A program made the position numbers and the translations under genes. Positions 16,001-22,288 of a stretch of DNA of 23,425 nt are shown piece after piece. The notes beneath the pieces are model-generated. The model worked only from the letters and a program-made list of their open reading frames with translations, was not told the DNA's origin and did not search any database. The number at the start of each line of letters is the position of its first letter. Position 1 is the stretch's first letter. This stretch comes from DAONDZ01 sp964517555 (lineage in GTDB: Bacteria; Patescibacteriota; Patescibacteriia; Patescibacteriales; UBA12465), in the NCBI GenBank assembly GCA_964517555.1, contig CAZFEF010000011.1, positions 1-23,425 of the forward strand. The letters run 5' to 3'.

Positions 16001-18331
16001 ACTTGCTCTGGAACTTGCGGCAGTGGTAATAGCAATTTTGGTAAATGTAGTGGCTGTGCTGATGTCGGTGCCCCTGGAGACATTGCCGCTCATGATCAAG
16101 CCTGTAATTGTTCCGGCCACACCGGTCAATATTGTCAGGACGATGGCCAGGGAGGGTACTGTACTGACTGTTCAGCCTTAACTCAGTCTGGTTGTTTCGA
16201 CCATCAAAAAGTTTGTTGTTGGGATGGTAAGAATGATAAGTGCCGGGGTGGAGCCGGTGATTTAACCGGTATTCCTGGCGCTTGTGCTTACTACGGTTGT
16301 AAAGTTGGACAAAATTTTTTAAAAAAGATTTGTTCTTTGGCCGAGCCTTATAATCTGGGTAAAGGATTAATTTATCCTTCTCAAGTCCAATGTAATAGTA
16401 TTTGCGGTAATAATTCGCCCTGTGGTTCTTTGCTCGACCAAAATAGTTGTTCTGGTAATGCTTCTTGCTGTTGGGATGATCCTTTTGACGCCTGTGTCGA
16501 TGGTGATCGGATTAGCGGTACTGATGGTCGTTGTGATTATTATAATTGTAAGCCGACCCCTAATCAGGACGAGTGTAACTCTAGCGTTGCCACTAGTTCT
16601 GGGGCCTTTACCAAAGTGTCAACTTGTAATTCTATTTGTTCCGCACCTCAATTCGGTCTCAGTTGCGCTGGCAACAATTTAAATAGCTGTAATACTAGTG
16701 TTTGCGGTAGTGTTTTCTCTTGCATTAATGGCAATGGTGGTCAAAATAATAGTGATTGTGGTTCTTGCTGTTGTGATCCTAGTATGACCGGAACTGATCC
16801 TCAAGATGGTGCGACTTATGATTTTTGTCGAAGTATAAATAGCAAGCTCCAATGTCTACCCAACAAGACTCCTTGCTCCGGTAATAATCGTGGTTTGTGT
16901 TGCGGTTGCTCTGACAGCTCTGAGTGCGGTAGTCCGAGTGTTACCGGCTGCGGTGATGATGCTTGTTGTCACGCTCGCCCTGAAGTGGTAGCTGCTTCTA
17001 CTACTCCGACTCAAGATCAGAATTATGTTTGTCGTAACGCCATTATTACCGCCCCTTTCAATACTAAAATGGATATTATTTCCTTCCCAGGAAACTTCAT
17101 GTTATTGGAACAACACGATTTAGGCGATACTTGTCCTTCTGGTACTATTCAATTATCGATGGGTGACGCTAACCGTTTAGACCAAAGCTTATTGGCTCGT
17201 GCTTGGCGCACTGTGAAAAACTGGTTTGTCGACTCCACCCGTTATTTAGCCGGATTATTCGGCCAAAACACTTGGGCGGCTCCACCAGCCAGTGATAAGA
17301 TTTACTGCCAGGTGCAGGGCTCAGTATTGCCAGAACAATTAGGTACTCAAACTATATTGAAATTTTTGCCCAACCGTCTATTGTCGCCAGACACTGTGCA
17401 CTACGCCATCGTTTTGGGCCAGGAGAATTTAGCCAGCAGTTCTTCGGGTGTCTTGAGTACTTATAATATTGGCATGAGCGGTGGTGGGTATAATAATAGT
17501 GGTACTATCTATGGACCGTTTGAAGGAGCTCAATTCCCGAATTCTTATATTTGGTCATTTAAAACCTTAAGTGATAATAATGCTACTAGCGGTATCTGCG
17601 AAGTTGACCAAATTTCCATTGATCCGCCGGCCCACGTTTTCCAAAAGAATGTTAACGACTTAAACGAAAATGATATTGACGCTGGTAATAATACTTTTGA
17701 TACTATAGATGATCGTGACCGAGTTTATACGGCCAAGGCCTGGAGTACCACCGATCAATTACTGCAACCGGTTACTGGCTATAGCTGGTCTTGGGTTTTT
17801 AGTATTGATCATCCGGCCTATGTCGATTTTTCAGCGGTCAATGGTCTGCCCAGCGACCAAAAATTATTAGTAGTTCAACCTAATATTTCCGACAAACAAA
17901 CTACATTGCATTCTGATATTCATTTTGATCAGAGTAATTATATTTCTACCGCCGACAAGAGCGCCTCAACTACAGTTCGGGTTTTTGTCTGTTCCAACCC
18001 TTGGCCGCCAGTGTCTAATAGTGATTATTGGTTCCCGGAAGCTGATGGCGTTAATTGCAATCCGGGATCAGGTAGTTGTAATAACTTCCATTACGAGTTC
18101 TATTATTGTCGCGATGCCGGTGATCCCAATACTACCGATGATGATTTACCGGCTATTTCCAGCGGCACCGGGACTGTCAGTCTGGGCCAGTCTAATCGAA
18201 TGATCTGTAGTAATAATAATGAATTGGAGTGCTCTACTAATCCCAATAATCCCTTGTACGGCATTTGCGGAAACGGTTTGTGTATCTGGGAGATCTTGAA
18301 GGAGTCTTACTATTTCCAGCAATCTAACTAG
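13034..18331 (+). CDS. Giant surface protein: VirB2/TrbC-like pilin module fused to IPT/TIG and cysteine-rich repeats
   Basis: 1765 residues. A signal peptide (about 1-34, ending near VLAA) precedes a two-helix module (about 52-125). In this module, helices around FTMLFLGVVAVGIIIFAG and VIGLVIILASWGIAAFII flank a lysine-containing loop. It resembles the T4SS pilin (VirB2/TrbC-like) domain that is usually a stand-alone small protein. The rest should lie outside the cell: Cys repeats (159-187, 202-233), four IPT/TIG beta-sandwich domains (about 236-378, 409-491, 499-594, 601-680), a third Cys repeat (741-770), a long Cys-rich region to about 1325 including two 80-residue CCWD repeats, an SbsA-like Ig domain (about 1325-1480) and a C-terminal beta-rich region. 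Two signal-peptide-like cassettes interrupt IPT1 and the Ig domain. It probably forms a membrane-anchored adhesin or surface fibre. There is no frameshift across the whole length. The exact partner or ligand is unknown. Confidence 0.88.
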   Translation: MFSFLAKRRTITRSLVFLMLLLGAFLIFRHVLAAVDVGTNEINSTIELGSEDPRRIVARIINFTMLFLGVVAVGIIIFAGFKWMTSQGNEENISSAKKIMKAGVIGLVIILASWGIAAFIINRLIGATGNSTNNGQEDCVGPNCQLIDCDGPGCLGANCDSNSLTEGCQPGSCNTESLTCSPNSCTCVLVPDNPPGGYGASCDSDPETETCDAENQLCDSDQGLTCDTNTCTCVGSPVITDISPMGGFCDGNPLQPCEDDLDCGNGVCNLTVPNGAPGNIISIHGYNFGGSGINSGYSGSIWARIKQLIGGLWGAEPAAAFTAGNRVVFLGDPTTEADDVEALDPIDVNSNCYSNWNNNEIIAIVPVGAQSGPVKVINGSMPGGGVNYDTTNNDQGPSLEDFVINNIVRPGLCRISPADGQLGDEITYYGVNLGGAGYFGNYQSKFRGLNSSFTNTNGVAGVPNVGSGKMSTFVTNSVGGHDQNSNYLNFKKNSEPDAGPMIASTSPLLGASGQYVTISGSGFGFRRGASQVFFSSGNNDVEADYNFPPACAQSVWGDNQAIVKVPSGIANGNYKIKMKLGDVEVINQNITFVASSSAPLLPSACKIEPSRGPANSPVSVWGEYFGTNLAMVRFHNNQDVSGNIDPDDGAQKVSVLVPATSISGPVRIVKNNEAGNSLNFTVGRCSANTDCSGGTPVCCPLGSPNYGSCVNSLFDNVSGCYSNIPRSVFEWKFNTSAYVSCDDDPLTQTCERNNSRCGVGTSCDPSSCLCIPCPGGNCANNDSCASQGETFCPTGSCPNVPGQCDGSEGQNQNTGIKCDDNYAVNYPYCSTPGACHYDAISNRYIRYFNPSCNVPVTVSLDVPGQGVRDIVQTCRNHEITVQSSCPSGWTDLGNKICRNYFYQITVPSSCPLGWTNLGNNRCTKYKTCSLCPAGGQCVAPAGSATGVCATTIICPQGSSCQNGDCIATADVCECCCEVSQSARDCCFPLTCSGTCGSGNSNFGKCSGCADVGAPGDIAAHDQACNCSGHTGQYCQDDGQGGYCTDCSALTQSGCFDHQKVCCWDGKNDKCRGGAGDLTGIPGACAYYGCKVGQNFLKKICSLAEPYNLGKGLIYPSQVQCNSICGNNSPCGSLLDQNSCSGNASCCWDDPFDACVDGDRISGTDGRCDYYNCKPTPNQDECNSSVATSSGAFTKVSTCNSICSAPQFGLSCAGNNLNSCNTSVCGSVFSCINGNGGQNNSDCGSCCCDPSMTGTDPQDGATYDFCRSINSKLQCLPNKTPCSGNNRGLCCGCSDSSECGSPSVTGCGDDACCHARPEVVAASTTPTQDQNYVCRNAIITAPFNTKMDIISFPGNFMLLEQHDLGDTCPSGTIQLSMGDANRLDQSLLARAWRTVKNWFVDSTRYLAGLFGQNTWAAPPASDKIYCQVQGSVLPEQLGTQTILKFLPNRLLSPDTVHYAIVLGQENLASSSSGVLSTYNIGMSGGGYNNSGTIYGPFEGAQFPNSYIWSFKTLSDNNATSGICEVDQISIDPPAHVFQKNVNDLNENDIDAGNNTFDTIDDRDRVYTAKAWSTTDQLLQPVTGYSWSWVFSIDHPAYVDFSAVNGLPSDQKLLVVQPNISDKQTTLHSDIHFDQSNYISTADKSASTTVRVFVCSNPWPPVSNSDYWFPEADGVNCNPGSGSCNNFHYEFYYCRDAGDPNTTDDDLPAISSGTGTVSLGQSNRMICSNNNELECSTNPNNPLYGICGNGLCIWEILKESYYFQQSN
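13508..13732 (+). repeat. Two copies of a 30-residue cysteine repeat
   Basis: Residues 159-187 and 202-233 share the pattern CDS(D/N)..(T/L)E..C....(x)C....LTC....CTCV. A third copy lies much later at residues 741-770 (nt 15254-15343; CDDDPLTQTCERNN... ending CDPSSCLCI). The copies bracket the block of four IPT domains. Conserved even cysteine spacing suggests disulfide-bonded mini-domains. Confidence 0.7.
13931..14008 (+). other. Signal-peptide-like cassette 1, inside IPT domain 1
   Basis: Encodes residues 300-325 of the giant protein: WARIKQLIGGLWGAE followed by PAAAF. A basic/aromatic amphipathic helix runs into an Ala-rich end. It lies between the IPT strand ending HGYNFGGSG and the strand RVVFLG. 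The other three IPT domains of the same protein have only a short turn at this place. Confidence 0.6.
15668..15814 (+). repeat. Tandem 25-residue repeat (CPxGWTxLGN)
   Basis: Two adjacent units, 75 nt and 72 nt, encode ITVxSSCPxGWTxLGNxxC. The nucleotide sequences are still clearly similar, with differences mainly at third positions and a few replacements. This fits a fairly recent in-frame duplication within the cysteine-rich region. Confidence 0.85.
16169..16672 (+). repeat. Tandem 80-residue cysteine repeat with CCWD core
   Basis: Copy 1 (residues 1046-1129) and copy 2 (1130-about 1212) share C-x(7-8)-C-x(5)-CCWD-x(4-5)-C, then GxC-x-YY-x-C, and end with V.CNSIC. The CCW core loosely recalls P-type (trefoil) cysteine spacing, but the match is not good enough to name that domain. 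Confidence 0.75.
17186..17299 (+). other. Signal-peptide-like cassette 2, inside an SbsA-like Ig domain
   Basis: Encodes residues 1385-1422: ARAWRTVKNWF, then a hydrophobic YLAGLFGQ and the end NTWAAPP. It separates strand GTIQLSMG from strand IYCQVQGSVL, in what should be a short loop of the Ig-like domain. Confidence 0.6.
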
Positions 18332-18365
18332 TCTCGACTTATAGCATCAAAATTAATTTATTTAT

Positions 18366-21300
18366 ATGGAAAAACTAAAGAATCTTAATAGTCTCCTAGT
18401 ATCGATTATTGTTTTTCTATTAATAGGGGTCGGTATTTTTGTTAATTTTAGTCATCATTTTAGCGCTGTGGCCGCTGATAATATTGATGCGATTGCCATT
18501 AGGATTATCCCCAACCCCAACCATTTAGGCATCAATGAATGGTATGCCTCTCAGAGATTTAGTGGCTCACCTCAGGCATTGTTAGTTGATGGCTATGAAG
18601 CGGTACGTGATAATCGCACTGTTTATGTGGCCGCTACTAATATTAATGAGAATACTAATCCCGACCAGCTTTATTTTAATATTTATATTATTACCTATAA
18701 TCAAGACGCTGGCGAAAAAACCGTTGATGTCTTTGGCAAAATACTGTCTAATTGGCGCTTTAATAATAATCTTAATGAAACTATCCCCGGCACTTGTTCT
18801 TTGCCGAAAATAAAATGTGTAGTCGACGAGGATTGCGGTGATGACGGCGACTGCATTGATGGCGGTGATTATTGTTTGAGTAAGAATAATTGTCGCCTAG
18901 ATACTGACTGTCCAGCCGGAACTTTTTGTTTAAGCGAGAAGGCTAAATTGCAAAGAGATATTAAGCGCTTTAATTCATTAAATAGCATTAAGGCAGCTTT
19001 GGCTGATTATCGCTCGCTTCACCAACGTTACCCCACTTTACTTTCTGGCACCTATTTACCTAGTGTGGCTGTTTCTACTTGGCCTAGCTGGCAATCTAAC
19101 TTCTTATTACCCTTGAATTTACAGGCGACTGTTGATCCGATTAATAAATTAGGTCTTTGTACTGAAGATGTTAATGCTACCAGCTCTGATAGCGGCTACG
19201 AAAATCAGAGTTGTTTTAATCCGTCTCTAAAGAAGTTTTATAAGAACGGCAACAGCTCTACTTTAGAGCTTCCCAGTAATAGTTCGGCTATAGTTTATAC
19301 TTCTGATCCCAACGGCTCCAATTATAACCTTTGCGCCGCTATGGAAACTAATTATCAGATAATGTCTTTTGTGGGCGGAGCTCCTTTAACTTTTTCGGCT
19401 AATAGTTGTGCCATCACTGCCCCAGTAGGATATAGCGGCTCGCAAAACAGTCCGGCGCAAATAGTGGCCGTTAATCTTAGCGGCCAGAGCGGCCAAGAGT
19501 TTAATGGCTATGTTCAGGCTTCTGACCCCGAAGGCAACCCGATAACTTTTACTTTGGACACTAGCCAGGACGACTGGAGCTCATGGTCTGACGTCCCTAA
19601 GCTATTAGCCACCAATGATCCTAACCAACGAAAGATTTGGGCGGCCACTGCTGGTATAGCTGATACTTATACCATCGGAATCAGTGTTAAGGACAGTCAA
19701 TTGCAGGGTAATTCCACTACCACCACCATTACTATCGCCGGTGGGGCTCCAACTATTAATGCCGGTGATGCCGAATATGATCTTAGTACTTTAACTGGCA
19801 ATCAATTAGATTATAGTATCTATTTTACTGATAGTAATTTTAGTAATTTACAATTGTCCTTTGGTACTAGCTTAGCTGTAGAGCGAAGTCGTCAATTATT
19901 CTCTTGGCTAAAAACTAAGGTAGCTCAAGCCGCTCCCCAGGGACTTCAGGGGCAGTTGCTACAGCTACCACAGTTGCCTCAGTTGCCCCAGATCCCTACT
20001 CCTTTGCCGCCAGCAAATTGCAATTCAGGAATCGGTTTTAACCCCTGGACCATCTCTAAGCATAAAGTGAATTGCACTATTAATTTGCACAATGGTTTAA
20101 AGGGTACATTGACCAAGGAGGCGGTTAATTCTTATCGTTTTAGAATTTTTGGCACGATGAGTGGCTTGAATTTAGCCGGTGACACTAATTTTAATTATCA
20201 GGTGAAAGTTAACAGCGGTTCCGGATTAAGCACCACTAAGAATTTTAAAATTTTAGTGAAACGGAATTTGCCTAGACTAGACTATGGTTGTAGTCGAATA
20301 GCCGATCTCTACGAAAATTATAATTGTCAGATTAATAATTTGAATTTATCCAATGCTTCCACTACTTATGCTTTCTCTGGTTTACCTCAAGGGTTAACTG
20401 GCAGTACTCAGGGGGTAATCAGCGGCAAGCCGCTTTCGGCCGGCACTTATCAGGTGCAAATTCAAGCCCGAAATGAATATAATTATTCCGCTACTTCTAA
20501 TTTTGATTTGAAGGTTGAAAATGCTTGTGGTCGCAATTTAGTTTATTATCAGGGCGGCCCCTGGGATTCAACCGGTGAAATTCGTAATCAGGGTGGTTAT
20601 TATCGCACTATCTTAATTGGCGATCAATGCTTCTTGGCTGATAATTTGAATGTCGGGGCCAAGAAATTAGTTCAGGCGGATTGTGTTAATGTTTTCAACT
20701 TGGAAGACTTTGATAATAATTCACCCAACATCCCTGACATTTTTATTAATGGAAACCTTAATTTACAAGGAGGTTTACAGCAGAATGGATTGAATGTCCA
20801 GCCGGGGTTAGGAGAACCTTTGAATGAAAACGAAATCGTTCTTCCTCCGGTATTGCCAGACAATAATGATGACCAGATAGACGATCAGCAAAATGGCGCC
20901 TATATCAATTCAAAAAAGGTTTCTTTTTGGACGAAGATTAAGAATTTTTTCTTGATAAACATCGCTCAGGCATTTAATTTTTCATTTTCTCCAATCGGAG
21001 AATGTTATGGTGGCAATAATGATCCAATATACTGCGAGGCTGATGGTCGCTTGTATAGTTTGGCTGATGCGACCTTTAATCCGCCCTGCGTCGATCAGAC
21101 TGAAGGTATGCGTGGTCCTTGTCCTCCCGGCTGGCATGTGCCGACTGACAATGAATGGCATAAATTAGAATCAGCTCAATCCGACCCGCCCTTGACTGAA
21201 ACTCCTGGTTTTTGCTCTTCAACTCGTGCTAATGCCTGGGATTGTACTAATGCTGGTTCTAAGTTCAAGCCTTTCGGCGGCTCCGGATTCGATGCTTTAA

Positions 21301-21572
21301 TGTCTGGGCGTAAAGACAATACTGCTTTCCAGGAAAGAACCAATTCCACTTATTATTGGTCTTCTAGTAAGGTTGGCGCCCAGCCAGTTTATTACAAGCT
21401 AACCAACCTGGGAACCACCACTGCCGCTGTCTATCGAGGTCTGTTTACTGCTCCTCAGTCAGCGCAACAATTACTCTCAGTTCGTTGCGTAAAAGATACG
21501 CCCTGCATGGCGGATTGTCCTAGCGGCCAGTATTGCAATACTCTGGGACAATGCGATACTTACACTCCTTAA
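18366..21572 (+). CDS. Giant surface protein with pilin-like module, cadherin/Ig-like domains and split FISUMP domain
   Basis: 1068 residues. An N-terminal hydrophobic segment (about 9-36, ending FSAVAA) is a signal peptide or anchor. Then follow a beta-rich region (43-135), a Cys-rich patch (about 142-190; CVVDEDCGDDGDC and DTDCPAGTFC), and a type IV pilin-like globular module (about 194-340; KLQRDIKRFNSLNSIKAAL with HQRYPTL, later YNLCAAMET). Next come cadherin/Ig-like domains (about 355-460 and 460-635) and a He_PIG-type Ig domain (about 635-718; FSGLPQGLTGSTQGVISGKP). A FISUMP (Fibrobacter succinogenes major paralogous) domain follows, starting near 720 with ILIGDQCFLADNLNVG and resuming at 878-1045 with CPPGWHVPTDNEWHKLE and YYWSSS. 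A small Cys-rich tail ends the chain. A 110-residue insertion splits the FISUMP domain. It sits 34 nt after the first giant gene and is probably co-transcribed. The likely role is adhesion or host-surface binding; the ligand is unknown. Confidence 0.87.
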   Translation: MEKLKNLNSLLVSIIVFLLIGVGIFVNFSHHFSAVAADNIDAIAIRIIPNPNHLGINEWYASQRFSGSPQALLVDGYEAVRDNRTVYVAATNINENTNPDQLYFNIYIITYNQDAGEKTVDVFGKILSNWRFNNNLNETIPGTCSLPKIKCVVDEDCGDDGDCIDGGDYCLSKNNCRLDTDCPAGTFCLSEKAKLQRDIKRFNSLNSIKAALADYRSLHQRYPTLLSGTYLPSVAVSTWPSWQSNFLLPLNLQATVDPINKLGLCTEDVNATSSDSGYENQSCFNPSLKKFYKNGNSSTLELPSNSSAIVYTSDPNGSNYNLCAAMETNYQIMSFVGGAPLTFSANSCAITAPVGYSGSQNSPAQIVAVNLSGQSGQEFNGYVQASDPEGNPITFTLDTSQDDWSSWSDVPKLLATNDPNQRKIWAATAGIADTYTIGISVKDSQLQGNSTTTTITIAGGAPTINAGDAEYDLSTLTGNQLDYSIYFTDSNFSNLQLSFGTSLAVERSRQLFSWLKTKVAQAAPQGLQGQLLQLPQLPQLPQIPTPLPPANCNSGIGFNPWTISKHKVNCTINLHNGLKGTLTKEAVNSYRFRIFGTMSGLNLAGDTNFNYQVKVNSGSGLSTTKNFKILVKRNLPRLDYGCSRIADLYENYNCQINNLNLSNASTTYAFSGLPQGLTGSTQGVISGKPLSAGTYQVQIQARNEYNYSATSNFDLKVENACGRNLVYYQGGPWDSTGEIRNQGGYYRTILIGDQCFLADNLNVGAKKLVQADCVNVFNLEDFDNNSPNIPDIFINGNLNLQGGLQQNGLNVQPGLGEPLNENEIVLPPVLPDNNDDQIDDQQNGAYINSKKVSFWTKIKNFFLINIAQAFNFSFSPIGECYGGNNDPIYCEADGRLYSLADATFNPPCVDQTEGMRGPCPPGWHVPTDNEWHKLESAQSDPPLTETPGFCSSTRANAWDCTNAGSKFKPFGGSGFDALMSGRKDNTAFQERTNSTYYWSSSKVGAQPVYYKLTNLGTTTAAVYRGLFTAPQSAQQLLSVRCVKDTPCMADCPSGQYCNTLGQCDTYTP
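19869..19937 (+). other. Signal-peptide-like cassette 3, inside an Ig/cadherin-like domain
   Basis: Encodes residues 502-524: ERSRQLFSWLKTKVAQAAP, a basic amphipathic helix ending in the classic signal-peptidase-like A-Q-A followed by AP. It interrupts a beta-sandwich domain directly after strand LQLSFG. A Gln/Leu/Pro-rich linker follows. Confidence 0.6.
19965..19991 (+). repeat. LPQ tripeptide repeat linker
   Basis: Three consecutive Leu-Pro-Gln units (residues 534-542) continue into IPTPLPP. The nine-base units differ only slightly. It probably forms an extended polyproline-like linker after cassette 3. Confidence 0.75.
20907..20975 (+). other. Signal-peptide-like cassette 4, inside the FISUMP domain
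   Basis: Encodes residues 848-870, with core FWTKIKNFFLINIAQAF after SKK: basic start, hydrophobic/aromatic middle, and an A-Q-A end. It is the last part of the 110-residue insertion that separates the two halves of the FISUMP domain. No in-frame ATG lies close upstream, so it is not the start of a separate gene. Confidence 0.6.
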
Positions 21573-21587
21573 TTTTTGTGCTATAAT
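21559..21587 (+). promoter_or_regulatory. Promoter of the two calcium-repeat genes
   Basis: Extended -10 TGCTATAAT (21579-21587) with a 4/6-match -35, CTTACA (21559-21564), 17 bp upstream. The start would be near 21594, with a leader of about 22 nt. The -35 lies inside the end of the preceding gene. Confidence 0.7.
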
Positions 21588-21615
21588 TTAAACGATAAAT
21601 ATTAAATTCAAATTT

Positions 21616-22278
21616 ATGTTTAACGAATTGACTCCGCAAAAACCAGTTGACGACATGTTCGCCGACACTGACAAGGCCGCTCCTCCAGCTCCGACTGGCG
21701 TTCCTGTTCCGCCCTTACGCCCAGTAGTACCCCCAGCTAATGCTTCTTGGGGGGAAGAGAAGAAGGCTCCAGCTAAAAAGGCCATGAAAACTATTATTGT
21801 CATTCTTTTGATTGTAGTGGTAATTTTTGTCTTGGCTTATTTTATCTATACTAAATTGCTTTCTACTTTCATGAATAAAACCGACGAAGAAGTTAATGAC
21901 AACTGGTCAAATGCTACCACCACCAATAATCAGATTCCGGCTACATCCACCCCCGAGGAGATAAATACTACTACGGCTCCGGTGATTGTTGATACTGATG
22001 GTGATGCTTTAGTTGATTCCGAGGAAGTCATTTTAGGGACTGATATTAATTTAATTGATACTGATGGTGATTCCCTGACTGACTATGATGAAGTTAAGAC
22101 GCATCTTAGCAACCCCTTACTCAAGGATACTGATAGTGATAACTTGAGCGATGATGTCGAGGTTAAAATCTACAATACCGATCCTAATAAAAACGATACT
22201 GATGGTGATGGTTATTTAGATGGTCAGGAAGTGGCTGGTGGCTATAACCCTAAAGGGCCGGGCCAGTTAGTCCAATAA
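21616..22278 (+). CDS. Single-pass membrane protein with four calcium-binding DxDxDG repeats
   Basis: 220 residues. A proline-rich N-terminal tail (1-56) with acidic and lysine residues is predicted to be cytoplasmic. One strongly hydrophobic helix (58-79) is followed by a Ser/Thr/Asn-rich spacer. Then come four thrombospondin type 3-like repeats beginning at D126, D148, D171 and D194, each with a DTD(G/S)D core followed by acidic residues at near-constant 22-23 residue spacing. Such loops bind calcium in related proteins. There is no signal peptide cleavage site, so it should be a type II-oriented protein with the repeats outside. The next gene follows after 10 nt and shares its plan, so the pair is probably one operon and possibly a duplicated family. 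The exact function is unknown. Confidence 0.85.
   Translation: MFNELTPQKPVDDMFADTDKAAPPAPTGVPVPPLRPVVPPANASWGEEKKAPAKKAMKTIIVILLIVVVIFVLAYFIYTKLLSTFMNKTDEEVNDNWSNATTTNNQIPATSTPEEINTTTAPVIVDTDGDALVDSEEVILGTDINLIDTDGDSLTDYDEVKTHLSNPLLKDTDSDNLSDDVEVKIYNTDPNKNDTDGDGYLDGQEVAGGYNPKGPGQLVQ
21991..22254 (+). repeat. Four tandem DxDxDG calcium-loop repeats
   Basis: Units of 66-69 nt start at nt 21991, 22057, 22126 and 22195. Each opens with the codons for Asp-Thr-Asp-Gly/Ser-Asp. The nucleotide identity of the openings (GATACTGATGGTGAT) points to internal duplication. Confidence 0.85.
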
Positions 22279-22288
22279 ATTATTTCTT

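Noticed and set aside
13500..17000. Repetitive TGT/GGT-rich pattern as a CRISPR or DNA repeat array
   Set aside because: The periodicity comes from cysteine and glycine codons in one continuous reading frame. There are no constant direct repeats with unique spacers.
20670..20998. FISUMP insertion as an intein or a separate gene start
   Set aside because: No intein splice-junction residues or homing nuclease motifs are seen, and no ATG with initiation signals lies before cassette 4. The frame is uninterrupted.
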